Of a stretch of 64,000 bases of DNA, positions 1 to 12,268 are shown one piece after another (position 1 is the first letter of the stretch; each line of letters starts with the position of its first letter). Both the position numbers and the translations under genes were made by a program. The stretch is from Tolypeutes matacus. Taxonomy: Eukaryota; Chordata; Mammalia; Cingulata; Chlamyphoridae. Below the pieces are notes generated by a model that was not told where the DNA came from, ran no database searches, and saw only the letters and a program-made list of their open reading frames with translations. The stretch covers positions 37,078,788 to 37,142,787 of the forward strand of contig JAKSZT010054334.1 in NCBI GenBank assembly GCA_026826555.1. Reading direction: 5' to 3'.

Positions 1-99
1 ACATTTCTCCTTCCTTCCCAACACTTTTTCCCAAAAATAATTCCATATCAAGGACAGCATGTACCTCCAGAAAGAAGGAATGATGGTTAGATTGTCAGG

Positions 100-560
100 C
101 TAGTATGATAAACCCCACATAATGCATCGGCTTAAAAAATGGGAATTTATTGGCTCAAGGTTTTGAATTTAGGAAAAGTCCAAAATAGAGACATTGGAAA
201 GATTATGCTTTCTCTCTGAAGTCTGTAACTTTCTGGTGTTAGATGCTGTGATCCTTGGATTTCCTTGGCTTATATTCCTACCTCATATCACATGACAAAA
301 TCCCCTCTTTTGTTTTCTTGGTTTCATTGACTTCTAGATTCCAACACATCCCTGTGGCTTTCTCTCACTCTGTCTTAATTCCTTCTGCTTCTAAAGGACT
401 CCAGTAATATGGATTAAGTTCCACCCTCATTCAGTTGGACCACACCTCAACTAAAACAAGATCTTCAAGATAACCTATTTACAATGGATTTACATTCATA
501 AGAATGGAGATTAAGGATAAGATTAAGAACCAAATTAGGGTACAATATCAATCTACCAGA
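100..560 (-). mobile_element. MLT1/MaLR-type LTR, degraded
   Basis: Read on the minus strand this resembles the mammalian MLT1 LTR family. It has the purine-poor 3' part with the 'gaatttattggctcaaggtt' type block near 145, and the block about hot 'caccctcattcagttgg' wording near 421, which recurs in the copy at 42,842-43,285. Both ends are too diverged to place. No internal retroviral sequence adjoins it, so it is probably a solo LTR. Confidence 0.5.
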
Positions 561-1058
561 GATGGCATGAATAGTAAATATTAGAGGGTACATTAAGCAG
601 TATTGGACATTTCATGGCATATATATATATATATACACACACACAAGATGGAATGAGTCCCTAACACTTTTGCCATTGAAAGATTGGCATAAGTGCTTTA
701 AATAAGCATTTTTCTCATATTGAAGCCCTAAGGCCTTAGTCAAGCTTGGGGTTCAGATAGAGGTAGATTAGATTTTTAGGTAGGAGATGATTTTACCTTG
801 CATAAAGTCAGTGATGCTAAAGAAGAGAAGTGGATGAACTGGGGTTATTCTATGGAGTTTACTTATTATAACTTAATCACAGATTATTTATGGGGAAGGA
901 GAAGGGAAAAAAGAGTGATTCTTGGGTGTCTAAGTTTGTAGAACTGAATGCATATTGGTGCCATTCTTTAGATAGAGACCTGGAAGAAGACCAAATTTTG
1001 AGTTCAGTTTTGGGTACAGTTTGAGATAGGATGTAATATACAGCATTAGTACACTCCC
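561..1058. other. No gene seen; AT-rich, short dinucleotide repeat
   Basis: No recognisable coding sequence or repeat family. A short (AT)n then (AC)n microsatellite lies at about 619-645. Confidence 0.5.
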
Positions 1059-1750
1059 TGTTTAGTTTGCTAAAACTGCCTGGAGCAAAATACCAGAAAT
1101 GAGTTGGCTTTTACATTAGGGATTTTTTAGGGTAAAAACATACAGTTTGGAGGTCACAAAAATGTTTGTTTGTCTTGATTACATCACAAATCAAGGACAG
1201 CAGAGATGCTTTCTCACCAAAGTTGACTGCTGGTGACCTGGAGTTCTGCCACGTGGCAAGGCAAAATGGTGGCAGGTCTCTGCCAAGATCCCTGTCTTCC
1301 CTTCTAGGCTCACTTTCTCCCCAAGCTCAGCTATGGCGATCGGGCACATGGCTGTTTTTCCCTTTTCCTCTCTTCAGCTCCTGGGATTTCTCTTGGCCTC
1401 TCTCTCTCAGCTTCTCGAGATTTCTCTGTCTTTCTTCATCTGTAGGTGATAATAGAGTCTTTCTCACATGGCATAGTAAAAACGGAAGCTCTCTTTCTCT
1501 GTCTATTTTTGCTTTCAGTTCGCCACTTATATAAGATTCCAACAAAGGGGCTGAGACACAACTTGGATCATGCCTCACTGATGTAGTCCAATCAATGGTC
1601 CTAAATCAATCTACTCAAAAGTGATCTAATCAAAATTTCCCTTAACAGAATCTAATGCATTCAAAGTGTCCCACACCCACAGGAATGGATTAATTCTAAA
1701 AACACGCTATTTTTGGGATTCACAAAAGCTTCAAACTGTCACACTACACA
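1059..1750 (-). mobile_element. MaLR-like LTR, xenarthran-type, copy 1
   Basis: On the minus strand the sequence starts TGTG... and ends ...AACA. It aligns by eye with the plus-strand LTR at 51,905-52,489: both have the 'cattcctgtgggt' block, a 'tgattagatcac' block, a purine-rich GAGA middle, a 'caccatttt..ccac' block, and a terminal 'agcaaacta' motif. Roughly 690 bp. The apparent reading frames inside it on both strands are not conserved and are treated as chance. A 20-odd-base segment near 1,166-1,186 is absent from the other copies (see findings). Confidence 0.6.
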
Positions 1751-3515
1751 ATTCCAAAATATGTTCATAAAATATAAAAATAAGTTAGAAGTTATCTAAT
1801 TCACCATTTTTGCTATATTTCTGCCACCATATTAGTTATACTGTTTCTTCATGGATGATTCACATATAATATTCTCATAGCTTCACATCCAATAAATTTT
1901 TAAACTAGCCAATATTATTTTTATATTCTATGTTATGATGGGATATTTTCTGCTTTGTAGAAGATTGCAATGGAAATAGATTAGAGGTGAATAAAACTTG
2001 CTCTACCTGTTCCAGAAGATTTTGACATTTCTTAATGAAATATTTATTAAATATAGAATGTTTTTTAAAACATTTATTGACTCCACATATTCAGTTCTTA
2101 TCACAAATGCACACAGTGATGCATACACATGTATAGCACAAATATACACAATGACATACAACCATATACATGCATATATATATATTTACTAATATATATA
2201 CATATTTTATACATATGTATGATAGGTTTATAGCCTTTCCATTTAATTATAGCTTGTTGATTGATTTTACACTATTCATAGATGCTTGTTTGTCTTGATT
2301 ACATCATAAATTAAAACCCATGCATACCAGCATCTTGAATAAAACATGTCAAAGCATATTATTCAGAGTGATGTTAATTACTTCTGTTTTGAGTAGTTAC
2401 TTATGTTTGTTTGGGTAGTTTACTTTACGTATCATGTTAAGTCAGAAACAGTGAAGATCTCAGGTTTTGCCCTATTGCCAGCTAACATATTTATCTGCCA
2501 CAATTTGGATCATTGGATCACAGAAAAAGACATTCATTACCCAAAGCCAAAACACCAACTATTGTAGCTTCTTAGTGCTAGTACCCTGAGCCTCAATCCT
2601 CACAGGGAGATGCACTTAATATGAGATATTCTGTTGGCATGGAGTAGGTTTGCATCACAAAATTATAAGACTCAGAGCTCATACAGGGGACAACTGGTAC
2701 ATGTGTGCATTCTCCCCTGTGGAGAAAGAAAGAAAGGTACTTTCTCTCTTAACTGGAAAATCAAAGAATTCTCCCTGGAGAAGAGCAGAAAAGATCTCTA
2801 GTTGTATTGCCCTAAAATGTAGCAAATGTATGGGTGTTGAGATAGGAGAGAAAGGCATCTCTAGGTTTATTACCGTATAATATAAGCAAATAATCTCAGG
2901 AAGAAGAAGTAGGCTTTACTATCCTGCAATGTCTTCAAGGAAACAGATGGTATCTACCTTTATTAGATATTGTAATTTCCTTTGCTGAGAAGACCTGTAA
3001 TTTGCAAGAAATCCAGGAAATGGTGTCTTGGATTTATCTCACATCAAGTTAAGTGATGTTTTGAAGATTAGTTATTTTACAAGGCACCTGTGGGGAAAAA
3101 AAAAAAAGAAAACCAGTAAGAATTGTCTCCCAATATTAGGTTTATACAAGAATCAACTAAGAAATATTTCAAAAATTATAAACTTGTATTTTTCCACCAA
3201 ATATTTTTTGAGACTAAAATTTCTTAATTTTTTATATTTTGTTAAATTTTTTCTTTCACTCATTAAAAATATGATTATCCTCTGGTGAAATGAGTATATG
3301 CAAAATCACGCAGAGCCACTTTTTTCAAGGAGTTTACAATCTAGTGGTGGAGAAATGTATAAATAATTGCCAAATGTGACAATAATGGAACTTTGCAAAT
3401 GTGACATGGGCTACCAATAGGATTTGATAGTCACAGAAATCAAAGATCCCCTTGAGTTAAGACAGAATGTGTGAATATTATAAACTATCACCCCCCAGTG
3501 AGGTTACAAATAAAT
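1751..3515. other. No gene seen; AT-rich unique-looking DNA
   Basis: No supported coding region. An AT/ACAT-rich microsatellite lies at about 2,105-2,215. A 21-base segment at 2,286-2,306 repeats one at 1,166-1,186. Around 3,300-3,360 there is a faint resemblance to an ancient mammalian-wide repeat (an 'aggagtttacaatctagtgg' block), too weak to name. Confidence 0.45.
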
Positions 3516-3519
3516 TGAT

Positions 3520-3930
3520 TTGATTTAATTAAAAAAGAGAGAGATTATCTGGTTCTTCATACCTAATCTGGTGAGCCTGATTGACTGCATCCTTATTGAA
3601 GGCAGAAAGGTTCTGTCGGTGGGGGCACATGGCAAGGATGTGAGAGTGAACCCTAGTACCTGAGAACAGCCCTGGGTTGAAGGCCAGCTTGAAAGCAGGG
3701 ACTTCAAACTTACAACAACAAAGAGCTGAATTCTGCCAAAAGCTTGTATGAACTTGGAAGAGGACTCAAGCTCTAGAGGAGAACTGCTCACTCAGTCTAC
3801 ACCTTAATTTAAGCTCTGTCAAAACTGAGAAAAGGATTCGGCTATAGATTCCTGACCTGTGGAAACTGAGATAATAAGTGGCAGCTCTTGTAAACCATGA
3901 CATTTTTTGTAATTTGTTATACAACATTCT
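3520..3930 (+). mobile_element. MLT1-type MaLR LTR remnant
   Basis: The 3' portion has the MLT1 signature 'ctgacc..tggaaactga' then 'gataataa', a T-rich link, and 'gtaatttgttatacaac' near 3,850-3,925. The upstream part has the expected order of blocks but is diverged. The minus-strand frame across it is a shadow with no family match. Confidence 0.45.
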
Positions 3931-3934
3931 AAAA

Positions 3935-6900
3935 CTCTGTGCATTTATGTATGTGTATGTATACTTATTCTATAATCAGTTAAAGCTTTTTTTTTTAATT
4001 GATCTTAACAAATCATTTCTCCTTGCCACAGATTTCCTAAATTTGTGTAGTCAGAAAAAAATTCTAGTCAAAGCCTTTACCAGGTAGTTAAGTCATAGCT
4101 AATTAAAAGTATGCTGTTTATGAAACTATAATTGATCACGAGTTATTATTGTGCATATTTTGAGATATGTCAGAATTAAGTGTAAAACAATTTTGATGAT
4201 ACTTCCTAATCAGATTCATTCAAAGAAGCACAAACATAGAGTTTGAATTGGGGCAGATGCAATTGTTAAGCCACAGGTTGAATTTATAGTCTGATCTCAA
4301 TACTGTGCTCTCCAAATTCATCTCATTTCAATATAATGTACAATACATCCCCAAAATGGTTTCTAATCTGTTCTAAATTTTTTATAATTTGAAAACAAGT
4401 GATTGTCAACTCTAGATTTCAAAACAATAAAACATAGAGATATCAAGGCATTTGGCCAATGGAATAGTATGTATGGTCTATCATTTTGTCACTGATTATA
4501 TTCTTAATCTTTATGCTAAATATAACATCTTTACCAGATGTCAATAGGCTTTTTCTAAATTTTTAACACAAAAATGAATTTTAATTACTTAATATAAAAT
4601 ATAAATTAGCATAATTACACAGTTTACTATGATTTTCATTTAATTTACCAGCATAACTTAGAAGTGAAAAAATGGTTAACTATATGTTATATAGATACAT
4701 GTTTATTACATATGTTTATATTATAATAGCTAATAGAAACTATTTCCTCAGTTATTTGCATATATATTTTACTCAACTAAGCAAATTCATATGTTTGATA
4801 TTCCAATATATGTATCAATATATTCATGTATTTATATATGTCTGTATGTATATATGTATGCACAAATATGCCCATATATTGTATTAAGAAGTCACATATG
4901 GATAGAAATACATATGCTTTTTTCTCTCTCAAAGAGAAGTACATGCTATTGCTTTCTTCATCAATGCAAATACTGTTAACTTTCCTTTGGCAAACCTGCA
5001 AAGATTAAGCTGAGGACTTTGTTATTTCCTCTGCATAAATAATAATATTTTAATACCATTAAATAATATTTCCCTCTATACTAATAATATTTCTCTGGAA
5101 AGTAATAAATACATATTGTTCACGAATTTATTCTTTCATTCAGTCAAATAAAATTTACTGTATATATATATGTTCAAAGAACTCTTGTTGAGCTTTAGAA
5201 GAATTTACAGAGACTTAAAAAATTATATATAGATATCTAATTTTATATATATATATATATGCATATATATGTGTGTGTATATATAGTCCTGAGGTCTCTC
5301 TCTCTCTCTCTGTTTTCATCTTGTTTACAAAGGAATCCACTAAGAGGATTCAAACCCACCCTGAATCCTACTCACCAAAAGACACTACTTACAATGTGTC
5401 CACACCCTATCTTTAAGAACATTGTTCATTCAATATTTAAGTAAATTAAAGTTTAGTATTTGAGAAAAATTGTTTCAAAAATATAATTAACTGTATTGCC
5501 AAATGAGGATCATATTTGAAGCAAAGAAGGAAAATCTAAGGCTGCTATTCAGTGAAGCATCTTAAACACCACCCTATGAAATTGCTCCTGGACTCAGAGG
5601 CCATTATGGATGTATTATATTAGGTTAGGTTTTATATTATGCATTGTAGGATAGGAAATGTTGGTATAGGTTCCTTCTGCTTGCTTTCCACATATTGTAC
5701 ATTGCAGAAATATGGCTTGAGAAAAATTGTAATGAAAGATTGATTGAAAGTTTTTAAGATTAAAAGTATTGAAATTTGATTCCAAAATATCTAACAGACC
5801 ACGAAATACAGGGTAGAAGATTCTGTCATAAGATGTTAAGTATTAATTAGAAAAAAGAAAAAACCTACACAAGTTAAATTAGCATAATTTGGCTAATAGA
5901 TATTTTAACTATTACTTTACTATTCCCAAAACAAATATTGAATAACTATTTAGACCAAGGTCACATATACAGTCATTATGCAACTAGATCTTCTCAAAAT
6001 TCAGGGCTTAGTTCCAATACCTGCCCTATTTATCAAACAAAATACATAATCAATAAGTTTGAACTTTTGACATTTAAGGAATGATATATAAATTTATTTT
6101 TCATCTAAAGACAATTGTTGCTTGACTTTGAAATCTTTATGCTCATTACTCTCATTACAATTTAAAAAAAAAGAAATCAAGTGAAATAAGAAAACAAAGA
6201 AATGGAGTAGGAAAAGGCAGCACTACTTATCTAATTTGTCAATAGACAAATTGTTTTACTTGCAAAAATTGCTTACAAAGTAGAGGTAAAATATAAAGTC
6301 TTTAAGAATAAAACTAGATTTGACTGGCAAACAATGCAGCTCTAATTTTTTAAGTGAATTGGATTTTTGAGTGCTTGATGTTTTGTCCCTGTAGGATCAA
6401 TGATTCAACCTTTTTTCTACGTGGAAACAGTTGAATTAGAGATTGTGCCTTCCTTTCTCAGTCTATTATAAAGTCTAACAGAGTAACCATTCAATGTCAA
6501 TTTGAGTGTAACATTTCCAGTTAGCTTTCCAGGAATCAGAGAAAAACAACAGCATGGGACCTAGAAGCCAATATCTGCTCTTAAATGATGTTAAAGGAAA
6601 AAAAAAAAAAATAGTTGTGTGCCTCTTAGTAGCTTTTCTGAAGATAATAAATAGAGGAAAATCCTTTATCAAACTGAATATTAAGTGAATGCCAATGGGT
6701 CTTTCTGCAGAACCAAAAAACAACCTATCTTGAAAAGGGAACAATCAGGCAACTAATTCTGGATAAATGAATTGGGACCATAAAGGCAGAAATTCACACT
6801 AGACTGTCAGTTTAAAGGAAGGAAGAGAGGAAAGCAGTCAGGAAGAAGCAAATAATTTCAATCCATCTGAAAGACTGAATTTTCAAGCACAGATAATGAT

Positions 6901-7602
6901 ACAAATTAAATGTAATATATTAAAATTGAAATTTGTTTTTCTAAATAACAAAAATCATGCAAAGGATCTTAATGTTTCTACAAACAATCCACTTATAGTC
7001 AATTTGATATCTCATGTATATTGAACTACATGAACCATTTGGTTGGCCGAAGTATATTCTTTGGAACATAAATTTCTATTGATTTTTACAGGTATTAAGA
7101 TATTTGTATAGGAAATTGAGTATAAAAAGTCAGGCATAGTTTTATTTAATGCAACAATTCCCAGAACCTTTTATATGCTAATATGTTTTGTAAACTCTTA
7201 CAATATGATATACTTTTAAGAATTTCCCCAATAATTTCCTCCTTTTCTCTCATTCATTCATCCATTTATTCATTCAGCAAACCAATTTTTAGTGACTTTC
7301 AAATACCTAACATTGTTTTAGGCACTGGGGTTAAAACAAAGCAAATAAACAAAAAAGAAAGAAAAAAAAAGAAAATAGACAAACTTGGATTTAGCATTCA
7401 AATGGAGCATCTTATGTGGCTAATTTTCTCTGTAGCAGTTGTTGGAAAATATGGACAATATGTCTATATTTTATCAGACTTTCAATAGGGTTCTAGGTAG
7501 TGCTTGTCTGAAGAAAACTGGGATAACATGGTGGTTTTCCATATTTTCTTATCAGATACCTTGAGTCTGTTTCCTTCGAGAATATACATTTTTTTCCCCT
7601 TT
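3935..7602. other. No gene seen; AT-rich DNA with microsatellites
   Basis: About 3.7 kb without a supported gene. It holds an (AT)n/(TG)n run at about 5,243-5,283, then (TC)n at 5,295-5,311, then about 110 bp (5,330-5,440) that vaguely resembles an LTR fragment. Near 7,225-7,350 a 'cattcattcatcc...tttaggcactggggt' block looks like an ancient L2/MIR-age repeat. The several 60-100 codon frames are AT-driven and show no domain. Confidence 0.45.
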
Positions 7603-7603
7603 G

Positions 7604-7612
7604 ATATACTTT
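7604..7612. repeat. Left TSD of L1-A (ATATACTTT)
   Basis: A nine-base direct repeat, identical to 12,232-12,240, sits just before the poly-T (minus-strand poly-A) of L1-A. This is the expected place for an L1 target-site duplication. Confidence 0.7.
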
Positions 7613-7799
7613 TGTTCTTTTTTTTTTAACTTTATTTTGTTAAAAATTCAATTTCATTTAATAATTGAAAATATGAACAATTAAAAACTAAAAAGTAAAC
7701 AGATGAATAAATATATACATGTCTCAATTAAATGTACTGGATACATATAAAATTTTTTTTTAATCAAACAATATGTTACACAACATATTTGGTTCATAG

Positions 7800-10758
7800 A
7801 AACGCATTCATACAGTACTTGTCCTTTTGTGTCTGGCTTGCTTTGCTCAACATAATGTACTCCAGTTTCATCCATGTTGTCATATGCTTTATGACTTCAT
7901 TTCTTCTTACAGCTGCATAATATTCCATTGTGTGAATAGACCACAGTTTGTTTATCCATTCATCTGCTGATGGACACCTGAGTTGTTTTCAACTTTTGGC
8001 AATGGTGAATAATGTTGCTATGAACATCAGTGTGCAGATGTCAGTTTGTGTCACTGCTCTCAGTTCTTCTGGGTATATACCCAGTAGTGGTATTGCCAGG
8101 TCACATGGCAAGTATATATTAAACTTCTTTAGGAACTGCCAAACAGTTCTCCATAGTGGCTATACCATTCTTCAGTCCCACCAACAGTGAAGAAGTGTTC
8201 CTATCCTCTCCAACACTTGTAGTTCTCTATCTTTTTAATATTGGCCATTCTGATAGGTGTGAAATGATATCTCATTGTAGTTTTGATTTGCATTTCCCTA
8301 ATCATGAGTGATGTTGAGCATTTTTTCATGTGTTTTTTTGCCATTTGTATTTCTTCTTTGTTGAAATGTCTATTCAAGTCTTTTGTCCATTTTTTAATTA
8401 GGTCGTTTGTCTCTTTATTGTTGAATTGTAACAGCTCTTTACATATCCTGGATATTAAACCCTTATTAGATACGTGATTTCCAAATATTTTTTCCCATTG
8501 AGCTGGCTGCCTTTTCACCCTTTTGACAAAGTCCTGTTTAGGTGCAAAAGTGTTTAATTTTGAGGAGGTCTCATTTATCTATTTTTTCTTTTGTTGCACA
8601 TGCTTTGGGTGTAAGAAACCACCACCTACTACAAGGTCTTGACGATGTTTCCCTACATTTTCTTCTGTAGTTTTATGGTCCTGGCTTTTATATTTAGATT
8701 TTTCATCCATTTTGAGTTGATTCTTGTTTAGGGGGTGAGATAGGGGTCCTCTTTCATTCTTTTGGTTATAAATATCCAGTTCTCCCAACACCATTTGTTG
8801 AAGAGACTGTTTTTTCCCATTAGTGTGGGCTTGGCAGGTTTTTCAAAATCAGTTGACTGTATAGGTGAGGCTTTATTTCTGGGTTCTCAATTCTATTACA
8901 CTGATCGATGTGTCTGTCTTTATGCCAGTACCATGCTGTTTTGACCAGTGTAGCTCTGTAAAATGTTTCAAGGTCAGACAGTGAAATTCCTCCCACGTTG
9001 TTCTTCTTTTTTAGAATGTTTTTGGTTATTCGGATGTGCTTACCATTCCAGATGAATTTGGTAATTGCCTTCTCTAATTCTGTAAAGTAAGCTGTTGGGA
9101 TTTTGATTGGTATTGCATTGAATCTATAAATCAGTTTGGGTAAGATTGACATCTTCACGATATTTATTCTTCCAATCCATGAACACGGAATGTCTTTCCA
9201 TTTGTTTAGGTCTTTTAAAATTTCTTTTAGCGCTATTTTTTAGTTTTCTGCATATAGGCCGTGTACTTCTTCCTAGGTATTTGAGTCTTTTTTTTTGCTA
9301 TTGAAAGTGCAATTTTTCCCCTGATTTCCTCCTCAGGTTGTTCAGTACTAGTGTACAAAAACATTACTTATTTTTGCGTGTTGATCTAGTATCCTGCCAC
9401 TTTGCTAAACTCACTATTAGTTCGAATAGCTTTATGGTGGATACTTCAGGATTTTCTAAGTACAGGATCATGTCATCCACAAACACTGAGAGTTTTACTT
9501 CCTTTTTTCCTATTTGGATGTCTTTAATTTTTTTTTTCTTGTCTAATTGCCCTAGCTGGAACTTCTAGTAAAATGTTGAATAACAATGGTGACAGTGGGC
9601 ATCCTTGTCTTGTTCCTGATCTTAGAAGGATAGCTTTCAACCTTTTCCCATTGAGTATGGTGTTGGCTGTGGGTTTTTCATATATGCCTTTTATCATATT
9701 GAGGAATTTTCTTTCTATTTCTATCTTCTGAAGTGTTTTTATCAAAAAAGGATGCTGGATTTTGTCAAATGCCTTTTCTGCATCTATTGAGATGATCATG
9801 TGTTTTTTTTCCTTCAATTTGTTAATGCGGTGTATTACATTGATTTTCTTATGTTGAATCAGCCTTGCATACCAGGAATAAATCTCACTTGGTCATGATA
9901 TATAAGCTATTGGATTCAATTTGCAAGTATTTTGTTGAGAATTTTTGCATCTATATTCATTAGAGAGATTGGTCTATAATTTCTTTTCTTGTAGAATCTT
10001 TATCTGGCTTTGATATTAGGGTGATGTTGGCTTCATAAAATGTGTTGGCTAATTTTCCCTCCTCTTCAATTTTTTGGAAGAGTTTAAACAGGATTAGTGT
10101 TAATTCTTTTTGAAATGCTTGGTAGAATTCGCCTGTGAAGCCATTTGGTCCTGGACTTTTCTTTACTGGGAGATTTTTGATGATGAATTCAATCTCCTTA
10201 AATGTGATTGGCTTGTTAAGTTCTTTTATTTCTTGTAGAGTCAATGTAGGTAGGTTGTGCATTTCTAGAAATTTGTCCATTTCATCTAGGTTGTCTAGTT
10301 TATTGGCATATACTTTCTCATAATATCCTCTTATGATTCTTTTTATTTCTGTGGGGTCATTTGTAACTTCCCCCCTTTCATTTCTGATTGTATTTACTTG
10401 CATCTTCTCTCTCTTTTTCTTTGTTAGTCTAGCTAAAAGTTTGTCAATTTTATTGATCTTCTCAAAGAACCAGCTTTTGGTTTTGTTAATTTTCTCTATT
10501 GTTTTTCTGTTCTCATTTTCATCTATTTCTGCTCTAATATTATTTCTTTCCTTCTGCTTGCTTTGGGATTGGTTTGCTGTTCTTTTTCTAGTTTCTTTAG
10601 TTGTTCAGTTAAATCTTTGAGTTTAGCTCCTTCTTGTTTTTTAATATAGGCATTTAGGGCTATAAATTTCTCTCTCAAGACTGCCTTCACTGTATCCCAT
10701 AAGTTTTGATATGTTGCATTCTCATTTTCAATGTAAATGCACTATTTACTTCCTCCAT
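7800..10758 (-). pseudogene. L1-A ORF2 remnant (reverse transcriptase; endonuclease deleted)
   Basis: ORF2 normally encodes an endonuclease, a reverse transcriptase (RT) and a cysteine-rich C-terminus for target-primed reverse transcription. Here the start codon (complement of 10,756-10,758) lies about 22 bases after the ORF1 stop. The first nine codons are followed directly, out of frame, by sequence from the linker before the RT, so residues of roughly 10 to 250 of a normal protein are missing. Open segments then cover the pre-RT region (10,403-9,960), the RT fingers with the [14 protein letters not shown] block (9,817-9,524), and the C-terminal region (9,158-8,820 and 8,518-8,201, the latter with a [10 protein letters not shown] motif). 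The YXDD-box equivalent reads F-V-D-D at about 9,471-9,485. Stops and frameshifts separate the segments. Not functional as written. Confidence 0.85.
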
Positions 10759-10780
10759 TTTATTCTTTGGTTTTCATATG

Positions 10781-11821
10781 TCATCTTGTTTTTGTCTCTC
10801 TTTTTACTCTTTTGGTTAACCTTTCCGCTATTCTTTCTTCTATACTCTTCTTCAAGCCTCTCTGTCTTTTTCTTTCCAGTTCTAAGTCTTCCTTTAATAT
10901 TTCCTGCAAAGGTGGATACATTTTTGCAAACTCTGTTAGTTTCTGTTTGTTTGTGAATATTTTATACTCACCTTCATATTTGAAGGACAGTTTTGTTGGA
11001 TAAAGAATTTTCGGCTGGCAGTTTTTCTCTTTCAATTTCCTAATTGTATCATACCACTGTCTTCTTGCCTCCAAGGTTTCTGAAGAGAAATCTGCACTAA
11101 GTCTTACTGGACGCCCCTTGTACATGATTATTTGCTTCTCTCTTGCTGCTCTGAGAATTTTCTCTTTATCTTTGGCATTTGACATTCTGAGCAGTAGGTG
11201 TCTTGGCACAGGTCTATTTGGATTTATTCTGATTGGAGTACGTTGTGTTTCTTGGACATGTAAGTTCATTCCTTTTGTGAGAGTTGGGAAATTTTCTACT
11301 ATTATTTCCTCAAATACTCTTTCTGCCCCTTTTCCCTTCTCTTCTCCTTCTGGAACTCCCATGACATGTATATTATTGCATTTTGTGTTGTCATTCAACT
11401 CTTTGAGCCCCTGCTCAATTTTTCTTCCCTTCTTTTCTCTCTGTTCTTTTCTCTCTTCAATTTTAGCTGCTCTGTCTTTGGTATCACTTATTCTTTCTTC
11501 TGTCATTTCGAGTCTGCTGTTGTATGCCTCAAATATGTTTTTGACCTCACCTATTGTGTCTTTCATTCCCATGAGCTCTGTCACTTTTCTGTTCAGGATT
11601 TCAAATTCTTCTTTGCATTCGCTCAATGTCTTCTTGATGTCATTTATCTCTTTAACTATATTGTCTTTCAATTCATTAATTTGATTTTGGAAATTTATGC
11701 TCATCTCACTGTTTAGTCCTCTCAAATTCTGCATCTCTTCTGGGACTTTGATGTATTCCTTTTCTTGGGCCATGTCTTCTACTTTCTTAAAATGACTCAT
11801 AATTTGCTGGTGTTTAGGCAT
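10781..11821 (-). CDS. L1-A ORF1 protein (L1 ORF1p), 346 codons, uninterrupted
   Basis: L1 ORF1p is a trimeric RNA-binding chaperone that packages L1 RNA in cytoplasmic particles. This frame has the family layout: an N-terminal tail (1-40), a long heptad-rich charged coiled coil (about 41-145), an RRM starting with the NNIHVMGVPEGEE block (149-161), and the C-terminal domain with RLSADFSSETLEARRQW (240-256), ILYPTKLSF (272-280) and KIFTNKQKL (287-295). Length is close to that of other mammalian ORF1p (about 330-370). The first ATG, followed by a hydrophilic tail, is the chosen start; there is a second Met at residue 8. ORF2 begins about 22 bases after the stop. Whether it is expressed cannot be told from sequence. 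The plus-strand 188- and 116-codon frames over it are shadows. Confidence 0.9.
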   Translation of the reverse strand: MPKHQQIMSHFKKVEDMAQEKEYIKVPEEMQNLRGLNSEMSINFQNQINELKDNIVKEINDIKKTLSECKEEFEILNRKVTELMGMKDTIGEVKNIFEAYNSRLEMTEERISDTKDRAAKIEERKEQREKKGRKIEQGLKELNDNTKCNNIHVMGVPEGEEKGKGAERVFEEIIVENFPTLTKGMNLHVQETQRTPIRINPNRPVPRHLLLRMSNAKDKEKILRAAREKQIIMYKGRPVRLSADFSSETLEARRQWYDTIRKLKEKNCQPKILYPTKLSFKYEGEYKIFTNKQKLTEFAKMYPPLQEILKEDLELERKRQRGLKKSIEERIAERLTKRVKRETKTR

Positions 11822-12231
11822 CTGGTTAGGATGTAGTTTACTCAGATGCTCAATATTTTTCTCTTTTATAGTAATTTAGTGGCAGGAGTCTGTGAGTTAC
11901 TACAGCTCTTTGATTTTTGGCTCGACCTGGATTCTTAGGATTGTCCTGCTGGTTGCTCAAAACTGGGCACTGGCCCCAGTAATTGGTTGTAAAGTTGCTT
12001 CCTAGGGCCTTGGGCAGGGAGGCTATAGAGGCCAGGAAAAGCCTCTCCTACTTATTTGTAATTTTCTTATGTGCACTTCCTTGGTCTGCCAGGAAATGGC
12101 GCTCCTTGGCAACTCTCAATTCAATGCCTGGTTGGAGTCTATTTGTGGCAATACAGACCAGATCAATGTGATAGAGCTTCCTGTCTGGAGGGTTAGAGTC
12201 TTGTAATTCAAATTTTCTGAGACAGTTCAGA

Positions 12232-12240
12232 ATATACTTT
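12232..12240. repeat. Right TSD of L1-A (ATATACTTT)
   Basis: Exact match to 7,604-7,612, at the 5' side of L1-A. Confidence 0.7.
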
Positions 12241-12268
12241 AAGAATACAAATTCATCTATTTTTTATG

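Larger units (their letters stand above)
7613..12231 (-). mobile_element. L1-A: LINE-1 with ORF1 open and internally deleted ORF2
   Basis: A minus-strand LINE-1 of about 4.6 kb between 9-bp TSDs. From 5' to 3' on its own strand it has a short, probably truncated 5'UTR (12,231-11,822), an uninterrupted ORF1 (11,821-10,781), an ORF2 remnant (10,758 to about 7,800), a short AT-rich 3'UTR and a T-run on the plus strand marking the poly-A. ORF2 lacks most of its endonuclease domain through one sharp junction at 10,731/10,732. The rest of ORF2 shows reverse transcriptase and C-terminal blocks broken by stops and frameshifts, so it cannot move on its own. ORF1 staying open while ORF2 is broken is notable. 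Confidence 0.9.

Noticed and set aside
11118..11716. Long plus-strand frames (188 and 116 codons)
   Set aside because: Antisense shadows of the L1-A ORF1.
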